The notes: generated by a model not told the origin, from the letters alone. A stretch of 64,000 nt of DNA from Flavobacteriaceae bacterium MAR_2009_75 (GCA_002813285.1 PHTZ01000001.1:3285501-3349500), one strand, 5' to 3'. Shown: positions 44,393 to 54,796, counted from the first letter of the stretch. Made by a program: numbers and translations.

Positions 44393-46894
44393 ATGAAGAA
44401 CTTTCTCTTTACCTTCCTTTTTCTTTTTGCCTACACGGTCTGCGCGCAGAGTAAGGTGAGCGGTATCGTTACCGATGAATTTGATAATCCGGTGGCATTC
44501 GCCAATATTATCTTCAAAAACTCGTACGAAGGCACCATCACGAATGATGATGGGCGTTTTTATATGGAGTCTGAAACGACCCATGACACCTTGGTGGTTT
44601 CTTTTATAGGATATGAGGATTTAGAAATACCCTTGGACGTAAAGGTGAATTATGACATGAAGGTGCAGTTAAAGGAATCTTCTGAGCAGCTCAATGAAGT
44701 TGTCATCTTCGCCGGAAAACAGTCGAAAAAGAATAATCCGGCAGTTGAAATTTTAAAGAAGATTTGGGCTAAAAAAAGGGAAAACGGACTGCGGAAATTC
44801 AAGCAGTACGCCTACGACAAATACGAAAAGGTTGAATTTGATCTGAATACCATCGACAGTGCCTTGATGAAACGTAAAATTTTCAAAGGTCTTGAATTTG
44901 TTTTTCAAGATTTGGACACCTCACGAATTACCGGAAAAACCTATCTACCAATTTTCTTAAATGAAACCTTTTCAAAAGTTTACGGAGATAATCTTTTAAA
45001 TGAAGAAAAAGAAGATGTTCTTGGTAACAAGAATTCAGGCTTTGATAACAATCAGGCAATAATCAGTTTTGTGGCGGATCTTTATCAAGATTATGATATC
45101 TATGACAACTACTTGAAGTTCTTTGATAAGAGCTTTACGAGTCCGCTTTCTAGAACAGGTGTCGATACCTACAATTATGCATTGCGCGATAGTGCCTTTG
45201 TCGACAATAAATGGTGCTACAATATTGTCTATTACCCGCGTCGTAAAAACGAATTGACCTTTAAGGGAGACTTTTGGGTGAACGATACCACCTATGCCAT
45301 CAAAAATATCAATCTTGAAGTTACGAAAAGTGCGAACATCAACTGGGTAAAGGAAATCTATATAGAACAAGATTTCGAAGTCGTCAATGACAGTGTTTTT
45401 CTGCTAAAGCGCGATTATATGATGAGCGACTTCAGTTTTAGTAAAAAAGAGAAATCTCGAGGTGTTTATGGTAAACGAACCACGGTCTTCGATAATTATG
45501 CCTTTGATGAAAAGAGGCAAAGAGATTTTTACAAAACCGAAAGCAACCCTTATGATCCCATCGTACAGAATCGCGATAGCGCTTTTTGGACGAATAATAG
45601 GCTAGAAGACCTAAATAAAGATGAAAAAGGAATTTATCAGCTTTTAGACACCTTAAAGACCGTACCCAAGTTTAAATCTTATTACAATCTGGTCAGTATT
45701 TTGGGATCGGGTTATGTAGAAATCGACAAGTGGAACATGGATATTGGTTCGGTCTACGACCTCTTTGGGTACAATCAGGCAGAAGGCCCCCGTGTTCGAT
45801 TAGGTGCCCGTTCCTATTTTGGCGAAAATGACCTGTGGCGATTAGAAGGGTATACGGCCTACGGCTTTACCGATCATAAAATGAAGTATGGTGCTTCGGG
45901 CAAGATTTTGCTCGATCAAAAATCCCGACTTATCGTTTCGGGAGGTAACCGGCGCGATATTGAACAATTGGGTGTAAGCCTAACCGCTACCAACGATGTT
46001 CTGGGGCGTAGTATCGCTTCATCTTCTTTGGTTACGGTAGGTGCGAACAATCGGCTGACAAATATCAATCTTAGCAAGCTCGGTTTTGAGATGGAGCCGG
46101 TAACCAACCTGCGCGTTGGGGTAGGGGCGACCTTTCGTACCTTAAGTTCTGCATTACCTGACGAGTTTAGCCTAGACTATATTGATCTCGAACAGTCCTC
46201 TGGCTTGGCGTCGACCATTCGGCAATTTGATTTTAATGCTTTGTTGATTTATACCCCAGGTAAGCGTACCATCGGTTACGGGGTCGAAAGAAGGGTGATC
46301 AATGATAATTACAGTACCCTGCTGCTGAATTATACAAAAGGTACCGAAGGGGTATTAGATAGTGATTTTGATTACAGCAAGTTACAGTTTTCATATAGCC
46401 AACCATGGCAAATAGGTGGTTTTGGCAGACTTTTCAGTACTTTAGAAATAGGCAAGACCTTTGGCGAGGTTCCCCTGGGGCTGTTGAACGTAATACCGGG
46501 CAACCAAACTTTCTTCTCTAATTATGGCACGTTTCCGAACCTCGACTTTTATGAATTCGTTACCGATACCTACGTAGCTCTGCATCTGCAGCATAATTTT
46601 AACGGAAGGCTATTTTCGAGAATTCCTCTTTTAAGAAAGTTGAATTTAAGAGAAGTGGTCGGTCTCCGTGGGGTTTGGGGGCAGCTTTCCGATGAGAACA
46701 TTGCCTTAAGTGCCCCTGCTTCGATCAATACTCCGTTGCAAGCTCCATCAGATAAAATTTACTGCGAATACTCTTTTGGTGTCGGTAATATCTTTAAGGT
46801 GCTGCGTATCGATTTTAACTTTAGGGGCAATTATTTAGACGCACCCGATGCCCGGCCGTTCAGTATAACAGGTACTTTTGGTTTCGACTTTTGA
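44393..46894 (+). CDS. DUF5686 / CarboxypepD_reg-like outer-membrane protein
   Basis: About 833 residues from the ATG at 44393, chosen because a signal peptide starts there (MKNFLFTFLFLFAYTVCAQS); an upstream start adds nine polar residues. Residues 20-95 form a carboxypeptidase-regulatory-like domain (VSGIVTDEFDNPVAFANIIF, NDDGRFYME, VSFIGYEDLEI). A DUF5686 region follows, and the C-terminal half looks like a beta-barrel ending in an aromatic residue (SITGTFGFDF). Probably an outer-membrane protein; substrate unknown. It is a single gene between pdhB and ppa. Confidence 0.87.
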   Translation: MKNFLFTFLFLFAYTVCAQSKVSGIVTDEFDNPVAFANIIFKNSYEGTITNDDGRFYMESETTHDTLVVSFIGYEDLEIPLDVKVNYDMKVQLKESSEQLNEVVIFAGKQSKKNNPAVEILKKIWAKKRENGLRKFKQYAYDKYEKVEFDLNTIDSALMKRKIFKGLEFVFQDLDTSRITGKTYLPIFLNETFSKVYGDNLLNEEKEDVLGNKNSGFDNNQAIISFVADLYQDYDIYDNYLKFFDKSFTSPLSRTGVDTYNYALRDSAFVDNKWCYNIVYYPRRKNELTFKGDFWVNDTTYAIKNINLEVTKSANINWVKEIYIEQDFEVVNDSVFLLKRDYMMSDFSFSKKEKSRGVYGKRTTVFDNYAFDEKRQRDFYKTESNPYDPIVQNRDSAFWTNNRLEDLNKDEKGIYQLLDTLKTVPKFKSYYNLVSILGSGYVEIDKWNMDIGSVYDLFGYNQAEGPRVRLGARSYFGENDLWRLEGYTAYGFTDHKMKYGASGKILLDQKSRLIVSGGNRRDIEQLGVSLTATNDVLGRSIASSSLVTVGANNRLTNINLSKLGFEMEPVTNLRVGVGATFRTLSSALPDEFSLDYIDLEQSSGLASTIRQFDFNALLIYTPGKRTIGYGVERRVINDNYSTLLLNYTKGTEGVLDSDFDYSKLQFSYSQPWQIGGFGRLFSTLEIGKTFGEVPLGLLNVIPGNQTFFSNYGTFPNLDFYEFVTDTYVALHLQHNFNGRLFSRIPLLRKLNLREVVGLRGVWGQLSDENIALSAPASINTPLQAPSDKIYCEYSFGVGNIFKVLRIDFNFRGNYLDAPDARPFSITGTFGFDF

Positions 46895-47098
46895 TTTTTC
46901 AAAGAAATCATAATATTTCCCTTTGATTTTCTACAGTTTTAGTGACATTATTGCCTGATTTCTAAGGTATATTTAATAAATCTCTTTTTATTTTAAAAGC
47001 CTTGGATTTGTTGCGTAAAAAGCCTTGTTTTTTTACATAGGGCACACATCCTAGCTACCATTTTTCGTAACTTCGCCGCTTTAAATAAAACCACAAAA

Positions 47099-47626
47099 AT
47101 GGGAAAGAAGACGAATTTAACTTTTGATGTTCTAATAGAAATCCCGAAGGGGAGCCGAAATAAATACGAGTACGATTTTGCATTGCACAAAATCCGTTTT
47201 GACCGAATGCTTTTTTCTTCAATGATGTACCCTGGTGATTATGGTTTCATTCCAGAAACTTTGGCCCTTGATAAAGATCCATTAGATGTGTTGGTTATGG
47301 GTACGGAACCCACTTATCCCATGGTGGTGATGGAGGTTAAGCCTATTGGTGTCTTTCATATGACCGATGAAAAAGGCCCTGATGAAAAAATTATCTGTGT
47401 ACCGGTATCGGATCCGATATGGAGCAATAACAATGATATCAGTGACCTGAATCCACATAGATTAAAAGAAATTGAACACTTCTTTCAAGTATATAAAGAT
47501 CTGGAAGAAAAGAAAGTTGATACCGGTGGATGGGGCAATGCCGAAGAAGCGGTGAAAATTTATCACGAATGTGTGAAGCGATATGAAGAAAGTGATCTAA
47601 AAAAGAAGCGTACCTTTACGATATAG
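47099..47626 (+). CDS. ppa: Inorganic pyrophosphatase (family I, soluble)
   Basis: A 175-residue cytosolic pyrophosphatase hydrolysing PPi to two phosphates. Family I motifs: KGSRNKYEYDF, YPGDYGFIPET and the metal-binding DKDPLDVLVMG, plus the later VPVSDPIWSNNNDISDL. Length is typical. It is followed by its own terminator and then by the membrane-bound pyrophosphatase gene. Confidence 0.97.
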   Translation: MGKKTNLTFDVLIEIPKGSRNKYEYDFALHKIRFDRMLFSSMMYPGDYGFIPETLALDKDPLDVLVMGTEPTYPMVVMEVKPIGVFHMTDEKGPDEKIICVPVSDPIWSNNNDISDLNPHRLKEIEHFFQVYKDLEEKKVDTGGWGNAEEAVKIYHECVKRYEESDLKKKRTFTI

Positions 47627-47640
47627 TCAACAATCGACTT

Positions 47641-47679
47641 AAAAAATAGCCTTATTATTGATATAATAGGGCTTTTTTT
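47641..47679 (+). terminator. Intrinsic terminator after ppa
   Basis: AGCCTTATTA and TAATAGGGCT pair over ten bases with one wobble around TTGATA, preceded by an A run and followed by seven T. Confidence 0.85.
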
Positions 47680-47735
47680 ATTTAATTCTATTTTACTACA
47701 TTAGGTGCCGTTAAAAAAACCTTAAATCAGTTAGA

Positions 47736-50111
47736 ATGGAATTTATCGTAAAGTTTCTGCCGGCATTCGGTGTTCTGGCCTTGCTCTATGTAGCTTGGAA
47801 AAATGCTTGGGTAGGCAAGCAAGAAGTAGGTGATGATAAAATGGCGCGAATCGCCAAAAACATTGCTGATGGTGCTATGTCTTTTCTAAAGGCCGAGTAT
47901 AAAATCTTATCCATTTTTGTGGTGGCTGTAGCCGTATTGCTATTCTTTAAGGGCAGTAGTGAAGAAGGTTCGAACGGTATGGTGGCGGTATCATTCATTG
48001 TGGGCGCCATTTGCTCTGCTTTAGCTGGTTTTATCGGTATGAAGGTGGCTACCAAAGCGAATGTAAGAACCACCCAAGCAGCAAAAACTTCGTTGGGTAG
48101 AGCCCTTGAAGTTGCCTTTGCTGGTGGAGCCGTAATGGGTCTTGGCGTTGTTGGTTTGGGTGTTTTAGGCCTTAGCGGACTTTTTATAATTTATCAATCT
48201 ATGTGGCCCGGAGCCGATAACTTAGGGTTGGTATTAAATGTTCTTTCCGGTTTCTCTTTAGGTGCGTCTTCAATTGCACTTTTCGCCCGTGTAGGAGGTG
48301 GTATTTATACGAAGGCCGCCGATGTGGGCGCCGATTTGGTGGGTAAGGTCGAAGCGGGTATTCCTGAGGATCATCCGTTGAACCCTGCCACTATTGCCGA
48401 TAACGTAGGAGATAATGTCGGTGATGTTGCCGGTATGGGCGCTGACTTGTTTGAATCATATGTAGGTTCTATTATCGGTACAATGGTTTTGGGGGCATTT
48501 ATAATCACTCCTGATTTTGCAGGTCTCGGTGCTGTTTATCTTCCATTGGTATTGGCTGCGGTCGGTATTTTGATGTCTATTATCGGAACCTTTTTTGTAA
48601 AAGTAAAAGATGGTGGAAATCCGCAAACGGCATTGAACATTGGTGAATTTGGATCTGCCGGTCTTATGGTAGTGGCCTCTTGGTTTATTATTCACGCTTT
48701 GATTCCTGAAAGCGTTGAAGGCTTGCCTGCCGGTGCAAATGGAATTTTCTTTGCCACCTTGGCCGGACTTGTTGCCGGTTTAGGTGTTGGTAAGATTACC
48801 GAATACTATACGGGTACAGGTACCAAACCTGTAAATTCTATTGTTGAACAGTCAGAAACAGGCGCTGCCACAAATATTATTGCAGGTTTGGGCGTAGGTA
48901 TGATGTCTACTATGATTCCTATTCTATTGATTGCGGCCGCTATTTTGGTTTCGCACCATTTTGCCGGACTCTACGGTATTGCTATTGCCGCAGTGGGTAT
49001 GTTGGCCAATACGGGAATTCAGTTGGCCGTTGATGCCTATGGGCCTATTTCCGATAATGCCGGTGGTATAGCTGAAATGGCTGAGTTAGACCCTGAAGTA
49101 CGTGAACGCACCGATAAATTAGATGCTGTTGGTAATACGACTGCCGCTATCGGTAAGGGTTTTGCCATTGCTTCGGCGGCTCTAACCGCTTTGGCATTGT
49201 TCTCGGCCTTTATGAAGGTAGCAAACGTAACTTCCATCGATGTTTCTAAACCTACAGTAATGGCCGGTCTACTTGTTGGTGCAATGCTACCATTCGTATT
49301 CTCTGCACTTTCAATGAACGCGGTCGGTCGTGCGGCCATGGCGATGATCGAAGAAGTACGTCGCCAGTTTAGAGATATTCCGCAATTAAAAGCAGCTCTA
49401 GAAGTTATGAGGGCGGTCGATTCAGACATGTCGAAAGCTACTGTGGAGCAACGCGCGATTTTTGATGCTGCCGATGGATATGCCGAATACGATAAATGCG
49501 TCGATATTTCAACAAAGGCTTCGATAAAAGAAATGGTATTACCGGGTCTATTGGCAATTGCCGTTCCCGTAGCCGTTGGGTTTATTGGGGGCGCTGAAAT
49601 GTTAGGTGGTTTGCTTGCCGGTGTAACTTCTGCAGGTGTGCTTATGGCCATCTTTCAATCCAATGCCGGTGGTGCCTGGGATAATGCCAAAAAAATGATT
49701 GAATCTGATGGGCGTAAGGGTTCCGATGCCCATAAAGCTGCCGTGGTAGGTGATACCGTTGGCGATCCATTTAAAGATACTTCTGGGCCTTCTTTGAATA
49801 TTCTTTTAAAATTAATGTCGGTAGTAGCATTGGTCATCGCACCAAGTATAGCAATGAATGCTACTGGTATGGCCGAAACCGACGTTAAGAAAGAGATCAA
49901 AGTAGAAATGACAGCTGATATAGAAGATTTAGCGGAGGCTACCATCGCTTATACCACCGTAATCAACGGGAAAAAAGTGTTTGAGGAGAAAACCTTTAAA
50001 GGAACTACCGAAGAAGTGAAAAAGCAACTTCAAGAGTTTGAAGATAAAACGAATGAATCTAAGAGTTCAGATGTTGAAATCAAAATAGAAAGCATTGATG
50101 TTCGTAAGTGA
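47736..50111 (+). CDS. hppA: Ion-translocating membrane pyrophosphatase, K+-dependent type
   Basis: A 791-residue pump that couples PPi hydrolysis to H+ or Na+ export. About sixteen membrane segments are seen. Catalytic motifs: the [19 protein letters not shown] loop, [19 protein letters not shown], and the C-terminal [20 protein letters not shown]. The [10 protein letters not shown] segment has alanine at the K+-determining position, indicating the potassium-dependent class; the transported ion is not decided. After the last membrane segment there is an unusual soluble tail of about 75 residues. It lies 109 bases downstream of soluble ppa. Confidence 0.96.
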   Translation: MEFIVKFLPAFGVLALLYVAWKNAWVGKQEVGDDKMARIAKNIADGAMSFLKAEYKILSIFVVAVAVLLFFKGSSEEGSNGMVAVSFIVGAICSALAGFIGMKVATKANVRTTQAAKTSLGRALEVAFAGGAVMGLGVVGLGVLGLSGLFIIYQSMWPGADNLGLVLNVLSGFSLGASSIALFARVGGGIYTKAADVGADLVGKVEAGIPEDHPLNPATIADNVGDNVGDVAGMGADLFESYVGSIIGTMVLGAFIITPDFAGLGAVYLPLVLAAVGILMSIIGTFFVKVKDGGNPQTALNIGEFGSAGLMVVASWFIIHALIPESVEGLPAGANGIFFATLAGLVAGLGVGKITEYYTGTGTKPVNSIVEQSETGAATNIIAGLGVGMMSTMIPILLIAAAILVSHHFAGLYGIAIAAVGMLANTGIQLAVDAYGPISDNAGGIAEMAELDPEVRERTDKLDAVGNTTAAIGKGFAIASAALTALALFSAFMKVANVTSIDVSKPTVMAGLLVGAMLPFVFSALSMNAVGRAAMAMIEEVRRQFRDIPQLKAALEVMRAVDSDMSKATVEQRAIFDAADGYAEYDKCVDISTKASIKEMVLPGLLAIAVPVAVGFIGGAEMLGGLLAGVTSAGVLMAIFQSNAGGAWDNAKKMIESDGRKGSDAHKAAVVGDTVGDPFKDTSGPSLNILLKLMSVVALVIAPSIAMNATGMAETDVKKEIKVEMTADIEDLAEATIAYTTVINGKKVFEEKTFKGTTEEVKKQLQEFEDKTNESKSSDVEIKIESIDVRK

Positions 50112-50131
50112 ACATCCTCAACTTGAACGCC

Positions 50132-50161
50132 AAAGAAGGCTGCCAATTGGCAGCCTTCTTT
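50132..50161 (+). terminator. Intrinsic terminator after hppA
   Basis: A perfect 13-bp stem, AAAGAAGGCTGCC with GGCAGCCTTCTTT, closes an AATT tetraloop 20 bases after the hppA stop. The symmetric A and T ends allow either direction. Confidence 0.92.
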
Positions 50162-50515
50162 ATTTGGTAGCAGTTTGAATGGGGCAAATCATAGATATAC
50201 AATGAAAACCATTAATGATGTGTTTGACCCACCTGATTTGTTGCGTAGGTTAGCCGTAGCCTTAAGCTTGGTAACTCCTTTTTTAATAATAAGAGACGAA
50301 CGAACCGCTGTGGCGCTGCGATGAAGGCTTGCCAATAAAAAGTATATCGAGTTAGAGTTTCAAAACCTATTGGAACTCGATTGTCAAAATAACGTTTGTT
50401 GCCTGAAACAATACTGGTATAGAGTTTTTCATTGGAATGGATTTCTTATATTTGGTAGAATATTTGCGCATTAAACAAATTTTTGCACAATCAATTACCA
50501 ACTAAACTCTATATT
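50162..50515. other. Intergenic region with a possible gene remnant
   Basis: The plus-strand frame from an ATG at 50202 reads 40 codons (MKTINDVFDPPDLLRRLAVA, then a hydrophobic stretch and an arginine-rich end), meets a TGA at 50322-50324, and then stays open to a TAA at 50472-50474. This may be a decayed small gene or chance. Nothing else was recognised; the promoter of the next gene should lie at the right end. Confidence 0.25.
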
Positions 50516-51958
50516 TTGAAAAATTTAAAATTAATATTCATTTGTTGTGTTGTCAGTTTTGTTTTTTACAGCTGTAATCAATCGAGCAAAAAGCCGGTCG
50601 ATGCCACTGAAGCGGGTGGGGTTGAATCCGATAGTTTGACCTTAGAAGCAATGGCCACCTATTCGAATGTTTGTTCTAGTTGCCATGGTAGTAATATTTT
50701 ATCATTTGCCGGCCATCGATGGAAGCATGGTACCGAAAGAGATAGTATTTTCAAATCTATAAAATACGGTTTTGAAGGCACAGAAATGATTGCCTGGGAA
50801 AGTGTCTTGTCAGACGACCAAATAAATAATTTAACAAGTTATATTCTCAAAGAAATTGAAAACGTCGAGAAATATGGTGTAAAAGAAGAAAAATTAGAGT
50901 CTGATATCGTAAAAACGGAATTGTTGACGATAAAACTCGATACCGTTGTTTCTGGTATGGTTCAACCCTGGGGTATGGTATTTCTTCCGTCAGGCGATAT
51001 GCTGGTGACCGAACAATCGGGTATTCTTTATCGAGTGGAAAAGGATGGAAAAAAAATTCCGATTTCTGGTCTTCCGAAATCAAAATATCGAGGTCAAGGT
51101 GGTTTGTTGGATTTGGAATTGCATCCAGATTTTGAAAATAACAATTGGCTCTATGTAAGTTATTCCGATTATATTATTGAAGGAAATGATACCTTGGCGG
51201 GCACTGCGCTTAGTCGTTTGAAATTTGCCAATGATAGGTTGACCAATGAAGAAAAACTTTTTGAAGGTCTACCATATAGTACGGCCGGGTCTCACTTTGC
51301 GGGTAGGATAGAATTTGATAAAGACGGATATTTATTTCTTTCTGTTGGTGACCGCCGTAAAGAAAATGAAAATCCCCAATTTTTGACCAACTATAATGGT
51401 AAAGTACACCGTATGATGGATGATGGTAAAATCCCTTCCGATAATCCATTTGTTGGTCAAGATTCGGTAATGCAAACTATTTACAGTTACGGTCATCGAA
51501 ATCCGCAAGGTATGGCGTTGAACCCCGCAACGAATCAAATATGGACCCATGAACACGGACCCAGAGGAGGCGATGAGGTAAATATCATTGAACCAGGGCT
51601 CAACTATGGCTGGCCCACTATTTCTTATGGAATAGAATACGATGGCACTACTTTTACAAATTTGACCGAGAAGGAAGGAATGGAACAACCCTTGTTGTAT
51701 TGGGTTCCTTCGATTGCCCCAAGTGGAGCAACCTTTGTTTCAACTGATAAATACCCAGGTTGGGAAGGTGATTTTTTGGCAGGGTCTTTACGTTTTAGGT
51801 ATCTAAACCGTTGTATTGTTGAAGGAAATAAGATAATTGGAGAAGAACCGCTGTTTAAAGGTATTGGTCGGGTAAGAAATGTACGAGTTGGGCCTGACGG
51901 TTACATTTATGTTGCAGTTGAAGAGCCTGGTATCATTTTTAGGTTAATGCCCCTCTAA
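50516..51958 (+). CDS. PQQ-dependent sugar dehydrogenase lipoprotein with cytochrome domain
   Basis: About 480 residues from a TTG at 50516, chosen because a lipoprotein leader begins there (MKNLKLIFICCVVSFVFYSC); another TTG at 50483 adds 11 residues. A short cytochrome c domain follows with CSSCHG near residue 58-63. The C-terminal beta-propeller is of the soluble glucose-dehydrogenase type: VQPWGMVFLPSGDMLVTEQ, GGLLDLELHPDFENNNWLY, YGHRNPQGMALNP and HEHGPRGGDEVNII. It probably oxidises a sugar in the periplasm and passes electrons through the attached heme. Monocistronic. Confidence 0.9.
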   Translation: MKNLKLIFICCVVSFVFYSCNQSSKKPVDATEAGGVESDSLTLEAMATYSNVCSSCHGSNILSFAGHRWKHGTERDSIFKSIKYGFEGTEMIAWESVLSDDQINNLTSYILKEIENVEKYGVKEEKLESDIVKTELLTIKLDTVVSGMVQPWGMVFLPSGDMLVTEQSGILYRVEKDGKKIPISGLPKSKYRGQGGLLDLELHPDFENNNWLYVSYSDYIIEGNDTLAGTALSRLKFANDRLTNEEKLFEGLPYSTAGSHFAGRIEFDKDGYLFLSVGDRRKENENPQFLTNYNGKVHRMMDDGKIPSDNPFVGQDSVMQTIYSYGHRNPQGMALNPATNQIWTHEHGPRGGDEVNIIEPGLNYGWPTISYGIEYDGTTFTNLTEKEGMEQPLLYWVPSIAPSGATFVSTDKYPGWEGDFLAGSLRFRYLNRCIVEGNKIIGEEPLFKGIGRVRNVRVGPDGYIYVAVEEPGIIFRLMPL

Positions 51959-52035
51959 GTAAATTAAAGACCACCTCTCAAAGGTAACGGTGTTGTATCC
52001 CCTACGGAGCTATAATTTCATATACTTTGGTGTAT

Positions 52036-53538
52036 TTATTCATTCAATTGATTCACAAATGCATGAAGTAAGTTCGCGTATATACGCTGACCTTTCTTGA
52101 AACTTTCAATACGCATATATTCATTATCAGCATGAAAATTTTCGTCACTCCTTTGGAAGCCTACGGAAACTAAATTTGGGCCACCACCATCAGGAATAGA
52201 CGACAGGGCCGGAACGGTTCCACCAATATAGAGTATGATTGGAGGGGTCTTGAAAAAATCTGTTAATACTTGTTTACCTATTCTAAAGCCCAAATCATTT
52301 TCATCAAAAACAGGTGCAGTACCCATAACACTTTCTTTGAAATCCACTTTTAAACCCCATGGCAGACTATCTTTTACGTGTTTTTTAAGCATTTCCAATA
52401 CTTCTTTAGGGTCATGTTCTGGTCCTGTCCTTGCTAACATTCTAAACCATGCGGTATGAGGTATAATAGAGGCTTTACCTTCAGTATAGCCTGCTTTAAA
52501 TCCTGTTATATCTACTGAAGTTCGTATCCAAGGACGTTCATAAAAGGAATATTCTTTCTCCCCAATCCATTGGTCAATGTCAAATTTCTTTAAATCCTCA
52601 GCTTCTTGATTAGGGTCTACTACAGCAGCGATTTCTTTTCGTTCTATTTTAGAATATTGCTTTAGGCCATCATAAAATCCTTTAATAGCTATTGAACCAT
52701 CTTTATTCCAAAGGGAAGCAATCACCTTAGAAGCTGCTAAAGCAGCGTTCGGTGCCACACCTCCATAGATGCCCGAATGTAAATCGGTATTAGCAGATGT
52801 AATAGTGACTTCAAGGTCTGCGGCTCCACGTAGGCCTTTCCACATCATTCCTTGATTGTCATTGTTCATCATTGCATCTACATTAACCCCAAAATCAATG
52901 TCACTTAGCCATTCTTGATTTGAAGCTAACCATATTGGTAAATGTGGACTCCCCATTTCTTCGCCACCATCCAATAGTAGCTTAATGTTGACTGGTAGCT
53001 TACCATCTACTTTCAACAATCCTTCTATGGCACTAATTAAAGCAATGATAGGCCCTTTATCATCGGTGGCTCCTCTTCCATAAAGCCTTTCATCTCTTAT
53101 CTCTGCACTAAATGGATCGCTTTTCCAACGTTCTTTATCTACAGGTTGCACATCAAAATGACCATAAAAAAGTATGGTGGGTTGTTTTTTGTTTCGTGAA
53201 TAGGAGGCGGTAACTAATGGCAATTCATTGGTGAAATGTACTTCTGTATTTTCCATATCAATTGTATGGAGCATGTCTTTGAGCAAGTCTGCAGCTTTTT
53301 TGAGTTCTGGCTTGTTTTCTGGTTTCATTGACATGGTGGGGAGAGCAATCAATTCAACTAAATTATTGATATGTTTTTTATGATTTTCTACAAAAAAACG
53401 ATCATATTCCTTTAGTTGCTTTTGAGTGGCTTTATTTATCACCAAGGAGGTATTCCGATGGTTACTTTGAGCGGTAGAAACATGATGATAGCTAAAGAAA
53501 ACTAGCAACGTAAAATAGTAAATGATATTTTTTTTCAT
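52036..53538 (-). CDS. Exported M20-family metallopeptidase (dipeptidase)
   Basis: A 500-residue enzyme from the ATG at 53538 (MKKNIIYYFTLLVFFSYHHV), with a signal peptide to about residue 24; a longer start is less likely. Zinc-site motifs: YGHFDVQPVD, YGRGATDDKG and LLDGGEEMGSPHL, then a dimerisation domain in the middle. M20 dipeptidases cleave short peptides or amide bonds, here in the periplasm. It is convergent with the sugar dehydrogenase and marks the start of the accessory region. Confidence 0.93.
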   Translation of the reverse strand: MKKNIIYYFTLLVFFSYHHVSTAQSNHRNTSLVINKATQKQLKEYDRFFVENHKKHINNLVELIALPTMSMKPENKPELKKAADLLKDMLHTIDMENTEVHFTNELPLVTASYSRNKKQPTILFYGHFDVQPVDKERWKSDPFSAEIRDERLYGRGATDDKGPIIALISAIEGLLKVDGKLPVNIKLLLDGGEEMGSPHLPIWLASNQEWLSDIDFGVNVDAMMNNDNQGMMWKGLRGAADLEVTITSANTDLHSGIYGGVAPNAALAASKVIASLWNKDGSIAIKGFYDGLKQYSKIERKEIAAVVDPNQEAEDLKKFDIDQWIGEKEYSFYERPWIRTSVDITGFKAGYTEGKASIIPHTAWFRMLARTGPEHDPKEVLEMLKKHVKDSLPWGLKVDFKESVMGTAPVFDENDLGFRIGKQVLTDFFKTPPIILYIGGTVPALSSIPDGGGPNLVSVGFQRSDENFHADNEYMRIESFKKGQRIYANLLHAFVNQLNE

Positions 53539-53555
53539 AATTAATAATATTGTAT

Positions 53556-53680
53556 ACAACATTTGTGTACGGTTTCTTTTTGTCGTTGAGGGACTAAAGC
53601 GGCAAATAAATTACAGATAGAACGTCTGCGAGGACATTTATAAGTAGCTATATTTTGCAATGAATCATACCGTTATTGTG
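53556..53680. repeat. Inverted-repeat element A
   Basis: The left arm (53556-53576) reads ACAACATTTGTGTACGGTTTC. The right arm (53657-53680), on the opposite strand, reads ACAATAACGGTATGATTCAT and GC. Both fit the pattern AAC...GTAT.A shared with elements at 54666, 57331, 62375 and 63429. The loop is about 80 bases. It fills the spacer between the M20 and beta-lactamase-like genes. Confidence 0.35.
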
Positions 53681-53704
53681 CGTACGTTTTTAAATCTACT
53701 TCTA

Positions 53705-54634
53705 TCATTTGCCCCAATAATTATAAAAGAGTTTACCAATTGCTGCTGAAAATTCAAATCCTGCATTTGTAGAATTTAGCGGTTTTGAATCATCCACATT
53801 TGTACATTTTAGTCCGATAACATATTCACTTTTAGATGTTTTTATATAAGCAACATCTCCTCGGTAACCTGGTGTATATCCTGCTTTTCCATACAATTCA
53901 ATTCCAGCATATATTGGTTTGTATTTTTCGAATGCTTCCATGGTTGTCACTTCTTCTACAAATGGACTCCAAGGCAGGTGACGAGCCAACCCATTATCTT
54001 CATAATGTTTTAGCATAATGCTTTTACATAAATCTGCGGCTTTTGTTGGGTAGCCATATTTTTCTGGTCTTGCTAATATTTGAGCTGCAGTTGCCAATGA
54101 TTTTGCTGAAGTTGATATCCAATCCCCTCTAAAAACTTCGCCTTGTACTTTGGTGTCGTTAATACCAACTTTTTTCAAAAAATTATCGACAGCTTCTATT
54201 CCTCCAACTTCCCTTAATAATATATTAGTTGCAACATTATCAGAAATAGACATCATTAAGTATGCAACAAACGATAGTGAAACTTGATTTCCAGGATATT
54301 CAAAACGTAACACACCGGAACCCAAAACTTTATCCTCTTCTGTTAGTGTTATTAGGCTGGTTGGGTCAAAGGCGCCACTGTTAACTTGTTCGGCATAAGT
54401 AAGTAATATGTAAATTTTTGCTTCACTGGCAGCATTGTGAATACTACTTGCTTCAATATCTATGACTTGCCCAGTTGTAAGATTTTCTGCGTATACATGG
54501 GCATGGCCGTCAAAGTTTTCAATCAATTCCTTTAATTGACTATCAAGGCTGAAATTCTCTTTAACTTTAGTAGTACATGACAGAAGTAATATAAATAAAG
54601 CTAGTATCGATATTTTAACTGGTGTAATTTTCAT
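53705..54634 (-). CDS. Class A beta-lactamase-like serine hydrolase (lipoprotein)
   Basis: A 309-residue lipoprotein (leader to LLLSCTTKV, lipobox Cys20). It keeps the penicillin-binding-type motifs: Ser70-x-x-Lys73 in AASEAKIYI, Ser131-Asp-Asn in MSISDNVAT, and Lys250-Ala-Gly in LYGKAGYTPG in place of KTG. A glutamate lies at 166 (QGEVFRGDW), but the omega loop is shorter than in true class A enzymes, so deacylation competence is uncertain. It may be a low-activity beta-lactamase or a cell-wall hydrolase. Confidence 0.85.
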   Translation of the reverse strand: MKITPVKISILALFILLLSCTTKVKENFSLDSQLKELIENFDGHAHVYAENLTTGQVIDIEASSIHNAASEAKIYILLTYAEQVNSGAFDPTSLITLTEEDKVLGSGVLRFEYPGNQVSLSFVAYLMMSISDNVATNILLREVGGIEAVDNFLKKVGINDTKVQGEVFRGDWISTSAKSLATAAQILARPEKYGYPTKAADLCKSIMLKHYEDNGLARHLPWSPFVEEVTTMEAFEKYKPIYAGIELYGKAGYTPGYRGDVAYIKTSKSEYVIGLKCTNVDDSKPLNSTNAGFEFSAAIGKLFYNYWGK

Positions 54635-54665
54635 GAATGATGGTTATTGGTTGGTTACATGAAGC

Positions 54666-54796
54666 ACAACGGTGAATTGTATGAGTAGTGGCAAATTGCG
54701 TGGTAATTTCCTGCTAAACCACTACGTAGTTTGAGCTGGTGGCAGAACTTGATATTTAGCACTTTGCCTGCTATTACTTTTTCAAAATATTAGCAC
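54666..54796. repeat. Inverted-repeat element B
   Basis: Left arm 54666-54692 contains ACAACGGTGAATTGTATGAG and then TAGTGGC. The right arm (54770-54796), on the opposite strand, contains GTGCTAATATTTTGAAAAAG and then TAATAGC. Arms share the spacing of the other accessory-region elements. It lies between the PhzF stop and the beta-lactamase-like start. Confidence 0.4.

Noticed and set aside
49037-49651. Long antisense frame of 204 codons in hppA
   Set aside because: It mirrors the alanine/glycine codon bias of the membrane pyrophosphatase, a common cause of long shadow frames.
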